From positions 34,077-98,076 of the forward strand of contig JBBHKE010000900.1 of assembly GCA_037447655.1 (NCBI GenBank): a DNA stretch of 64,000 bases, read 5' to 3'. Position numbers and translations under genes: made by a program. Below are positions 1 to 8,547 of the stretch, piece after piece (positions within the stretch are counted from its first letter, which is position 1; each line of letters starts with the position of its first letter). Source of the DNA: Zygnema cylindricum (taxonomy: Eukaryota > Streptophyta > Zygnematophyceae > Zygnematales > Zygnemataceae). The notes under the pieces are model-generated. The model had not been told where the DNA came from, ran no database searches, and worked only from the letters and a program-made list of their open reading frames with translations.

Positions 1-461
1 AACTGGCACCAAGGGAATCATGTTAGACATAAACTTTCCCTCTCCCTCTCCCTCTCCTCTCCCTCTGAATTTACCTTTAGTCTTTCTTTGTACGTCTCCA
101 TTACCGCATTCCCCTACATCTTTTCCTACTTCATCACATCCAATGGCCGCCATGGCCTCGACACATTAGCCAAAAAAGAGTTAATTAATGCAATGGAAGT
201 CCAAATTAGCGAAGATGAAAAATGCAAACAAAATACCAAGCGCACAAAAAAAATTAAAACGAATTTTATCAGCCATACTCTCGATTCCTCTGCAAATAGT
301 GATTGCTCATCACCCTGCCTCTCCTCCCCCCCCCTAAACCCTTTCTCCCCCGTTTATCGCCCCTCCCGTCCCTTTCCCTCTCACTTTCTATTCCTTCTGT
401 TAGGATTTGGTACTGAGAACTCTGTTAGCGACGAGTCATTCTCGTAGCTAAGGTAGCGACG
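1..461. other. Intergenic, C/T-rich, no gene seen
   Basis: This stretch is pyrimidine-rich on the plus strand (CCCTCTCC runs near 35-65 and 300-390). The open frames here lack any recognisable domain and follow from the biased composition. I see no RNA gene or transposon end. Confidence 0.6.
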
Positions 462-587
462 ACCAGCGACGAAGTAGTTTCGTCGCTGGATAGTTGAAGT
501 ACCAGCGACGAAGAAGTTTCGTCGCTGGATATTTGAAGTGAAGTACCAGCGACGAAGAAGTTTCGTCACTGGATATTTGAAGTGACG
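462..587. repeat. Three tandem hairpin repeats of about 39-44 bp
   Basis: Three consecutive units start at 462, 501 and 545. Each contains an inverted repeat of the form CCAGCGACGAAG...TTTCGTCGCTGG with a 2-4 base loop, so every unit can fold into its own hairpin. The units differ by small indels in the GAAGT spacer. The last unit carries one stem mismatch (TCACTGG). Confidence 0.85.
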
Positions 588-810
588 TGAAATGAAATGT
601 TTGTTTCGTTTCACGTATGTTTGAATTGTACTATAGAAGTGACGTGGGAATTTCTTAGTAGTTTTGGTTCACGGAAGTTCAAGTCGTACCGCGTGATTCA
701 AGTTGGTTCGCGGTTACGCGTACCGTGTTGTTCAAGTCGGTTCAAACTTGTCGGTCGTTCATTTCACCGCGTTGACTCTTATATGTATCTAGTCGTGTAC
801 CTATATATAT

Positions 811-1916
811 TGTTGTTTTTGAAAAGTTTATTTCGTGCGTACTCGACATTTTGTGCGCACGCGACGTTTCGCGTGCGTAATATATTATCGAAAGTAATGT
901 GGTGGTTCGAATGGATTTGCGGATTGGGGGAGTAAATGTACGAGTAAAATTAAAGGGACGTGAGGTAGTATTTGAGTGGCGCGGATTGCGTTAAGAAATG
1001 GACGGCGGATCGCGACGCGATCCGATGTGAAGTTTACGAAATGTACGTCGCCGGTACGTAACGTATAATTTGAACAAATGTAATTTATATGCGACAAGCG
1101 ACGTGTTTGAAAAATGACGTGTACTTTATTTGCCGCATTTATTGCAAAGGACGCGGTTGCGGTACGGAAATGATTTCGGTTGTACGATTATTATTTTAAC
1201 AAGTGGACATGAATGACTAAATTATCTTCGCGACGTCGTGGGATATTCGCGTGGATTTCGTTTGGATTTTTATGACCACGTGGCGAGACATCAAGGGTGC
1301 CGAATTAGATCGACGGACGGCGGATATAGGCTGTGGATATTTTTCGAGTAGTAGAGACGCGATTTCGCGTCTCTACTACTCGAAAAATATCCACAGCCTA
1401 TATCCGCCGTCCGTCGATCTAATTCGGCACCCTTGATGTCTCGCCACGTGGTCATAAAAATCCAAACGAAATCCACGCGAATATCCCACGACGTCGCGAA
1501 GATAATTTAGTCATTCATGTCCACTTGTTAAAATAATAATCGTACAACCGAAATCATTTCCGTACCGCAACCGCGTCCTTTGCAATAAATGCGGCAAATA
1601 AAGTACACGTCATTTTTCAAACACGTCGCTTGTCGCATATAAATTACATTTGTTCAAATTATACGTTACGTACCGGCGACGTACATTTCGTAAACTTCAC
1701 ATCGGATCGCGTCGCGATCCGCCGTCCATTTCTTAACGCAATCCGCGCCACTCAAATACTACCTCACGTCCCTTTAATTTTACTCGTACATTTACTCCCC
1801 CAATCCGCAAATCCATTCGAACCACCACATTACTTTCGATAATATATTACGCACGCGAAACGTCGCGTGCGCACAAAATGTCGAGTACGCACGAAATAAA
1901 CTTTTCAAAAACAACA
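811..1916. repeat. Perfect 1.1-kb palindrome built on an LTR start
   Basis: The two halves (811-1363 and 1364-1916) are exact reverse complements wherever I compared them, with a centre at CGCGA-TT-TCGCG near 1363. The right edge is exactly the LTR start after the polypurine tract. The left edge is exactly the TATAT target duplication. Fully extruded it would be a roughly 550-bp-stem hairpin. Confidence 0.9.
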
Positions 1917-2246
1917 CTCCCCCGAAAATTTAGTTTCGTGCACCCGGAATAAAATATGCATCATTTCAAATGTAACTGTACATTTCCATACCCCCAAATT
2001 TACTTTTTTTTTTTCTCGTTCAAATGTCACCATTGCTTCTGCTGATGTCACCACTGCTTCAACTGCCTGCTGCCATGTCTTCCAAATTCCGTCCTTCCTA
2101 AACACACCATTTCTTCCGCTTCCTCTTTCTAGGTCTTCAAAAATAAAAATATAAACTTTCCTTTTCAACCAATTTCAAAATTCAAAATGCTAAATCTGAA
2201 ATTTTACAAAAATTACTAAATGTCAAAGATAGCCACCTCCATAAAA

Positions 2247-3524
2247 TTACTTTTCACGTTGTTTTCTTTTGACCACTTTTTGCACATGTTTTCTTCTATG
2301 GTTCATCCTTTGAATTCTACTTCTTTTCTTCGTTTTCTTCATAAATTTTGGTATTCTCTCAATTTTCACATTTTTATTTTCTTTTTCAATAATATAAACT
2401 TCCTCATTTACTCCACTTTTCTTCACACTTTTTTTCTCTCCTTCTCTAAGCGCACTAATCTCCTCATGCAAATTATTTTCAGCTTCTACTTTCAATTGAC
2501 CTTCACTCTCTCTAACTATCCTCACAACATTAACATTTTCCTCCTGTAAATCTTTATCACTCACCAATCTGTCGTCAAAAAGATTGACATAAACCGAATC
2601 CTTTTCTGTCACCACTTTCTCCACACTATTTTCGGTGACAGCAAATGTTTCCTTTACTTCCTCATTTTCCATATTTCGAAAAATAACTGTCGGCAAGTAT
2701 ACAAATTCATCGACTGGAAGTGTATCCCTTCGTGTAGGGGGTCGAACTCGATCGTCATCCCATCCGTTTCTGAAATTTCCTGTGACACATGCACTTTTAT
2801 ATAATGGACATACTCTAAAAGTATGTCCTAAATCATTACAGTAAAAACAATTTTTTGATTTGCAACTTTTTCTATTTCTCTCAAACTGTGATCTAACACC
2901 TTCAAAATTCCCCTTATCTTTTAAAGCCTCTTTATCATTTTCTACATCCAAAACAAATCTGATTGCTAATGGTAAGGTCCAATCCTTTTTATCAACTTGG
3001 TTTAATCTATCAAACGCACACCTATATTCCCGAGGTAATCCTTTCATTAAAATGAGAGCCTTTTGAACATTTGTAAAATTTCCTCCCGCAATATCATTTT
3101 CTGCAAACAATCTTTGCAAACTAAGGCAATATTTCAACATGCTACCACCATCATATTTATATTCAAATATTTTTGTAGCACTAATCATCCAGTGATACAC
3201 AGAAGTCTTCTGATAAGTGCATTCTAAAAACTTCCATAATTCAGCTGCACTCTTCACATCAAGGTACATCATTACAAAATCCTTAGTCATTGATAGCTTG
3301 ATAATCCTCAAGCACTCCAGGTTTTTCTCCTCCCATTCAGCCGAAGTTTCGACACATGTCCCATCCACCACATCCATAAGCTCCCTCAACTTGAACTAGC
3401 TCTCCATAACACTCCTCCAACAATAATATTCAGTTCCATCAAATATGGGTAAGTAGGATTCATCCAATATGGGTAGCCATGGGTGTGGGCCCATAACCTG
3501 TTGTCCATAGCCATTTCTAGCCAT
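2247..3524 (-). pseudogene. Copia gag polyprotein, one nonsense codon
   Basis: The frame opens at an ATG at 3524 and reads through the copia Gag N-terminal signature (PIFDGTEYYCW near 3450). A TAG at 3396-3398 follows in frame, and then an uninterrupted frame runs to 2247. The middle resembles Ty1/copia-type capsid (UBN2/DUF4219-like): LWKFLECTY, MLKYC and LPREYR motifs. A CX2CX4HX4C zinc knuckle (CFYCNDLGHTFRVC) lies near 2810-2850. The C-terminal 150 or so residues are unusually long and charged, ending in a Lys/Arg-rich tail. Gag packages element RNA in cytoplasmic virus-like particles; without pol this copy could only move using enzymes from another copia. If the TAG is real, expression would need readthrough or the inner start. 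Confidence 0.82.
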
Positions 3525-3887
3525 GGATTCACCCTCGGAAGCACCACAGACTACCCAAAAACAGCCTACTTTGAATCAACACAGAATTTTGCAGAAATAA
3601 CAAAACAAGCTGAAACTACATCAATAGATAGTATATAGGCTTTGGAATAACCTCACAAATTTTCAGACAAATATAATAAACAGAGCGATCACATCATCTA
3701 GTCAAATTTGCAGAAAAACAGTCTGCCAGAACTTTGATAAAACAGACTAACTTCACAATGAAGTAAAACACAGACCAGGCACACAATAGGCCTGCAAAAT
3801 TCTGTGTTGATTCAAAGTAGGCTGTTTTTGGGTAGTCTGTGGTGCTTCCGAGGGTGAATCCATGGCTAGAAATGGCTATGGACAACA
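3499..3887. repeat. Inverted repeat at the gag-side end, 96-bp arms
   Basis: Arms 3499-3594 and 3792-3887 are perfect reverse complements separated by 197 bp. The inner arm is the gag leader and the gag ATG region; the outer arm is an inverted second copy of it that replaces the expected 5' LTR. Arm identity ends abruptly at 3594/3792. Confidence 0.9.
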
Positions 3888-4375
3888 TATATTGGTCGAG
3901 ACTTTATGGTAGTATTATCTTTTGGAGGTGTAGCTTGTTAAGGAGGCGTAGAAAGATCAGAAGTAAAAGGAAAGAAGAAAAGAAGTTGTATTTGCATTGT
4001 GCTTAATATATTAAATGTTTTTGGAGGAACACCATTGTCGTGTGTGTGTTATATTTGGTTTATAATCTTTCACCTCTTTCCCAAATGAACCCTCCATCCG
4101 CTCTTCTATTCCTGCCTCACACCCTCCCCTCCGCCTCTGCCTCCTCTTCTCCGTAACACTCTCACTCCCCTTCCCCTACCCCACTCAGCCTCCCCATCTC
4201 TCTTCCTCTCCCTCTCCACTCCAATCTCCCCACCCTTCTCCCTCTATCCTCCCTACTCTTCGTCTCCCCGGCCCACCCCTCACCCTGCCCCCCTCGCTAA
4301 CTCCCTTTCTCCCGCCCTCTCCCTCCCCTCCACAAACCGGCTGGCCAGCTTTAGGCCGGAGTTCAGAATCAGTAC

Positions 4376-4448
4376 CTGCCGCCTCCAAAATGCTGGGCTG
4401 CGAGAAAACGACGAGAAATGCGACGAGTAAAAGACAAATTAGCTTTGC
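4376..4448 (-). pseudogene. Captured copy of LysM-like gene exon 1
   Basis: This is a near-exact copy of exon 1 (7142-7217) lacking the original ATG; the splice donor CAG/GTACTG and the start of the intron follow at 4375-4335. Because the intron start is retained, the copy came from genomic DNA and not from cDNA. An upstream ATG (4478) is fused in frame, giving MVSRFRFFYLAKLICLLL, which would still encode a hydrophobic leader, but no exon 2 lies downstream in this orientation. Confidence 0.8.
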
Positions 4449-4774
4449 CAAGTAGAAAAAACGAAATCGGGAAACCATGGCGGAAAGTTATTGAATCAAT
4501 GACGTCGATGTTGTCACAAGTGAACATGACGTCACAATGTCACCAAACCCTAAACATATACAATTTCACAAAAATCTACATCTACAATTTCACGAAAATC
4601 TAGACGTCTACCAGTGTCGCTATTTTTGTTGGTGTCACTAATCGTCAGAAGTTTAGTAGTCGGCTTTAATCGTCACAAGTTGTACCTACGTCTACAACCG
4701 TCACATTTCGAAGTTCCGATTTCTTTTTTCGCACATTGGGACGCTGTTCAAAGTAGTACGGAGAATCTTCACTA

Positions 4775-5274
4775 CACTGCGAATCGTAATTAGAGTAATG
4801 AAAAAATTAGAGTACAAAAACTAAAAAAAACGATTAGAGTAATGAACGCTAATTTATGTGATAGAGCTGTTTCAACGATGAAGTTTACTCTAATTTATTT
4901 AAGTTCTCTAATTTTGCACGCTAATATCCTCTACTGTAAATAAGGTGTTCGTACAAAATTTGCAAAACGTATAGTTTATCGTCACTATGACGTTTGCACT
5001 ACGCGGTTTGTTAAAACGCAGTTACATGAAAACGACCTTAATTAAATCATTATTTATACTTTTTTACTTAATAAAGTACAATTTTGCACTGTATGTGGTC
5101 GTTTGTACTCCACACTATTTAAAACGAATCTATATTAGAATTAAAAACGCTAATTAAACTTTACCTTAAATATAATAATGAAAAAATTAGAATCATTTAC
5201 TCTATTTCATGTGATGGAGTCCAAATTTCGAGCGACCGAATTAGAGTAATTTACTCTAATTACGATTCGCGGTG
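4775..5274. mobile_element. 500-bp TA-flanked MITE (copy 1)
   Basis: The ends are CACTGCGAATCGTAATTAG and its near-perfect inverted partner ending CGATTCGCGGTG, flanked by TA on both sides (4773-4774, 5275-5276). It is A/T-rich with no open frame. Copies of exactly the same length lie at 8912-9411 and 34663-35162. The TA target suggests a Tc1/mariner-like source, but no transposase is in view. Confidence 0.85.
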
Positions 5275-5329
5275 TACCGTCTAAAATACTTTATCAAAGT
5301 ACCGATTACATGGGGACTCACCCTTATTG

Positions 5330-6890
5330 TTAATGTTTTTTTGCCCACTCAACTCATATTTTCTCCGCGTAACGCTTGTCCAAATTCCGATTGGAGTAAG
5401 CAAATCGAAAGGTGACAACCTTGCCTTTCAATCGCAACCGTCGGATCAACGATCGCTATGTATGTACGGAGAAAAGATGTTTGAAGTGGTGAAAAAACAT
5501 TAACACTAATAGCGATACACGGTGTACTGTACAGACTAGGTTTCGCCCGGGCACCTCAGATTATTAGGGTTAGATGTTTAGGGTTTTTTATTGGGTTGTG
5601 ATTGTTTTTTATATAAAAAAAACACAAACGTGAAAGAAACCCAAACATATTTATACACACGACGTCCGCGCGGCGCGACGCGTCGTAAAACGAAATGAAT
5701 GTGGGACGTTGCCCCGCATGCCCCACACGTTGTCCGTAGCGCGAAAATTGCAAGGTTTTAGTACAGTATTTTCCATACTATACAACATTATTGTACTTTG
5801 TAGTTTGCACTATTGGTAACGTGGAAGTTATGAGGGAGATGTACCATTGATTTTGTACTTATCAGGGTACGGACGGGTACGGGCAGTCGCGAGAAATCGA
5901 GTTTCGGTTTAAACCTTTTTTTCGTAAACGCGTATCGGGTACCGGGTAACAGTTTAGGAGCGTGACATAACGCGGGCGGATTTCGGGTATTGAGATTTTG
6001 AAAAAAAAAGAATGTAGGCTTAGGGTATCGGAAATTTTGACTTTTGCGACCTCTGGCGCTGGCTACATCAGATTGGAGCCCCATTACTGCACAGCACTTG
6101 AGCAACGCTGCACCGACATGTCCGGTATCGATGCGTCAGGATGCACATAGACATCCGTAGAAATCGCCGAACCCTTCAGAAAGGGTAGTCAACGGCCGTT
6201 GACTGGGTGGACGCCAAACTGTGTACGGCGAATGTTTTTTTCCGTCTCTTAGCGTTTTTCGTGCACACGTCCAGTTCTGAATTGAAGCCCGCCAATTGAA
6301 AGGCGCGTATCTTACTTATCAATTGTAGCCGTTAGATTAATAATCCTGCACGTGTGCACGTAAAATGACGTTTTAAGTGGCGTAAAAAGTTGACAGGGAT
6401 ACATGGCTTACCGTACGGGTCTACGGCCGTTCAGATCACCCTTATTTTGTCAATAAGTGCGACAACCGTTCAGATCGACCATTTCTTTGAGCCGCTGTTC
6501 CGGAATGTTGGTTTTTCCCACGTGTGGTTTCTGAACCTTTGTTTTAAACTGCCGGGAAGATTCCATGCTTTGCGCTGTCATGACGTCATCGCAGACTTCA
6601 TTCAGATTGCTGCAGTACGGACGTACGTCAGGGCTAACTGGGTTTCTTATACTAACCGGCCACTCGTTATGTCACGCACTTTTCAATTTAATGTCCGCAC
6701 TCATCGGCTGCACAATATTGTTTTCTTAGGCGTCTGTACTTTAATACGCGACAAAATCTGTACGGATTTGGACTCGCTGGAAAACTCACTCGCTGGCCGC
6801 CGAATGAAAATGTCGATTTGCATCGCGTTTCCGTACAGCGAGGAAATGGAATAAGAAAATAACGGTACTCCTGTCGAGTTTAGAACCTCG
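5330..6890. other. Upstream region of the left LysM-like gene, no gene recognised
   Basis: This is rich in GTAC/CGTA words and shared with the right arm (33046-34606). Frames at 6390-6854 and 5788-6105 are open and are preserved in the other arm, but the preservation reflects arm identity, and they show no family signature. The piece 5333-5520 begins and ends with motifs related to the TACACCGTGTATCGC MITE ends, so part of it is an old MITE. Confidence 0.5.
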
Positions 6891-6894
6891 AGGG

Positions 6895-6900
6895 TATAAA
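6895..6900 (+). promoter_or_regulatory. TATA box of left LysM-like gene
   Basis: GGGTATAAAGTC lies 242 bp upstream of the ATG at 7142. The expected transcription start is about 6925-6930, leaving a roughly 215-nt leader. The same box is present in the right arm (33036-33041, minus). The leader shows no upstream ATG strong enough to change the predicted start. Confidence 0.6.
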
Positions 6901-7141
6901 GTCTTGCGAGCGTTCGAGTGCACCCGTCAGTCTGCGAACGCGAGCCAATCCTCCAACCACGAATCGCTGCGGCAGTCGTAGTACTCGGGGGACTTTGTTC
7001 CTCCTCCAGCCGAAAGGCTTTCTCTCCCTAAGAAAGAAGGCCACCTACTCAAGTTTATCGCAGTCAACAAAAACCAAGTTTTGATAGAGAATCTTTGAAA
7101 CCATTATATTTTCATTTTCTGTGAATTTTCTAATCGGTGCA

Positions 7142-7967
7142 ATGGCGAAGCTAATTTGTCTTTTACTCGTCGCATTTCTCGTCGTTTTCTCGCAGCCCAG
7201 CATTTTGGAGGCGGCAGGTACTGATTCTGAACTCCGGCCTAAAGCTGGCCAGCCGGTTTGAAGGGAGAGGGCGGGAAGGAAGGAAAAGAGAGGGGTAGGG
7301 AGGGGGGAACTAGAGGGTAGGGAGGGGGGAACGGTGCGGGGTGAGGTGGGGGAGTGGAAGAGTGCTGTGTAGGTGGAGAGCTAAGATGGGTAGGGGGAAA
7401 GGAAGAGGAGGGGGGGTGAGAGAGGGAGAGGGCTAAGGAAGAGGAAGAGCAAGAGGGTAGGGAGAGAAGGAGGCAGAGACGGAGGGAGGGGCGGTAAGGC
7501 AGGGTTAGAACAATGTGCGGATGAAGTGTTGGAATAAGAAGTAAGGGAAAGGGACGAGAGGGGGTGGGAGCAGGAGGGCAGTGTTAAAGGGGAGAGAGTG
7601 AGAAAAGTGATTTGTAAAGGGAAGAGTATTGGAGTAAATAAGATGCGGGAGACTGTAAAAAAAGGACCAAAGATGGAAAGCCAGGTGATTTAGTGGGAGT
7701 GGGGAGTGGGGAGTGGGCGAGAATTAGACAGAGGAAGATGGGAGAGGGAGAGAGAGGCGGAGGGAGTGGGAGAGGGTACTTCTGACCTCGTTACATTACA
7801 TGCATGCAGCGTGTCCGTGTAAGACGGGCGCATGGTATGTGGCGAAGAATGGAGAGAGTTGCCTTGGTGTTTTGAAGAAATGTTTTTACTCCAACGTCAA
7901 CCTCTTCAACTTGCTCAACTCACACTTGAGATTGGGATGCGTCATGGTGGAGGTACATGTTTATTGA
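7142..7967 (+). CDS. Small secreted LysM-like Cys-containing protein (left copy)
   Basis: Two exons are predicted: 7142-7217 and 7810-7967. The donor CAG/GTACTG and acceptor GCATGCAG join in phase 1 and give a 76-residue product. Residues 1-25 form a clear signal peptide (MAKLICLLLVAFLVVFSQ, then ILEAAA), with likely cleavage before ACPCKTG. The mature part has five Cys and the pattern WYVAKNGESC...NVNLFNLLN...LGC. This resembles small plant secreted LysM proteins (V-x-GDTC, then FxxxNxxLxC), which bind N-acetylglucosamine polymers outside the cell. The mature part is slightly short for a full LysM, so an additional 3' exon (possible donor GGAG/GTACATG at 7954) is possible. AATAAA follows at 7979-7984. 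The gene has a TATA box and an identical inverted twin at 31969-32794. The splice and signal-peptide fit is strong; the LysM assignment is an inference. Confidence 0.62.
7262..7790 (+). repeat. Polypurine tract filling intron 1
   Basis: Almost the whole intron is GGGAGAGG/GGAAGAGG-type purine sequence on the sense strand, beginning shortly after the splice donor. It is low complexity and does not code. The reverse complement at 32146-32674 is the same intron of the right-arm gene. Confidence 0.85.
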
Positions 7968-8547
7968 ATTCCTGGAAAAATAAACAGGGTACTCTGTGGT
8001 TTTTGGGGTTATATTGGTTCTGAGATGTTTTATGAGTTATGGTGGGATTTGAAATTTTTGTTCCGGGTTCTAGCGTGTTTGGTCCAGTTTTGAGATATTA
8101 AATGGGAAAATCTCCAAAATTTTGAAAAAAATATTGAGCACACTTTTTCATGATGCATGTGTGCTTCTTCTTCTATTTTTGCTTCTTGCTTTTTAAGGTA
8201 ATTTTCTTGACCTTCATTGCTCTAACATTTCTTGTTTGGATTCTCCTTGGGTTTGGGTGTGCCAATTGGGATTCCAGCCAGGAAGAAATGTTACTGTTCC
8301 AAAAGGCAATCCTACTTGTAAATAAACTTCTGTTTACCAGTTCCTGGTTTCTATATGTCCCAGTGATGTTTAAACTAGGTCTCGGAAGTATCACAAGACG
8401 TTTCTAGTATTCTTTTTTATTGTAAACGCCATTCTTATTGATTTCTCATTAAGTTTTTTTTTGCTGGATTTCCTTTTTTATTTTAAAATTGTTGGGTGTT
8501 TTAAGGGGTTTGTATAGTTGCACACTAGTCAGCCGTTTTGTATCATG
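7968..8547. other. 3' flank of left LysM-like gene
   Basis: This A/T-rich region is shared with the right arm. An 85-codon hydrophobic frame (8150-8407) exists in both arms, but it has no family signature and its conservation is explained by the recent arm identity. Near-identity with the other arm ends at GTATCATGG (8547). Confidence 0.5.

Larger units (their letters stand above)
811..3887 (-). mobile_element. Gag-only Ty1/copia element with inverted-duplicated ends
   Basis: The insertion is bounded by the 5-bp direct repeat TATAT (806-810 and 3888-3892). The matching place in the other arm (36044-36048) has a single TATAT and no insertion, so the insertion is defined to the base. Internally it carries a copia gag on the minus strand, then a polypurine tract ending GGGGGAG (1917-1922), then an LTR start TGTTGTTTTTGAAAAG at 1916. 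No protease, integrase or reverse transcriptase is present, so it is non-autonomous. In place of normal LTRs it has a 1,106-bp palindrome at one end (811-1916) and a 96-bp-arm inverted repeat at the other (3499-3887). Both outer ends read TGTTGT inward. Confidence 0.88.
3893..5323 (-). mobile_element. Harbinger/Tourist-like element with captured gene DNA (left arm, broken)
   Basis: The terminus ends CATGGGGACTCACCC at 5323 followed by TTA, the TIR and 3-bp TWA target typical of PIF/Harbinger elements. Reading inward (minus strand) it has a nested TA-flanked MITE (4775-5274), then a subterminal region shared with other Harbinger-like copies here, then captured DNA from 4449 onward. The captured part includes the signal-peptide exon of the LysM-like gene. 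It continues on the far side of the copia insertion (671-805) and stops at 671, whereas the right-arm copy continues to a second terminus at 36807. Confidence 0.75.
671..8547. repeat. Left arm of giant inverted repeat
   Basis: This segment is the reverse complement of 31389-36183. From 3888 to 8547 the paired coordinates sum to 39936 almost without exception, so the arms are nearly indel-free; a 1-bp shift affects about 4450-5330. Sequence read side by side shows only scattered substitutions. From 671 to 810 the pairing resumes with a sum of 36854, because a 3,077-bp copia element (811-3887, plus one 5-bp target duplication) sits only in this arm. The outer boundary is sharp at 671. The inner boundary is sharp at 8547, where near-identity drops to clearly diverged similarity. 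Confidence 0.93.

Noticed and set aside
4185-4478. Frame reading a signal peptide then GQPVCGGEGEGG, suggestive of a GASA/snakin peptide
   Set aside because: The part after the donor is intron sequence (polypurine), and no Cys-rich GASA domain follows. The splice to the exon at 7810 explains the leader better.
6390-6854. A 154-codon frame conserved in both arms (also 33082-33546), at first a candidate gene
   Set aside because: Conservation is explained by near-identity of the arms. It has no domain, overlaps the promoter region of the LysM-like gene, and shows missense differences between arms.
8150-8407. Hydrophobic 85-codon frame as a membrane peptide
   Set aside because: Lies in the 3' flank of the LysM-like gene, conserved only through arm identity, with an equally open antisense frame.
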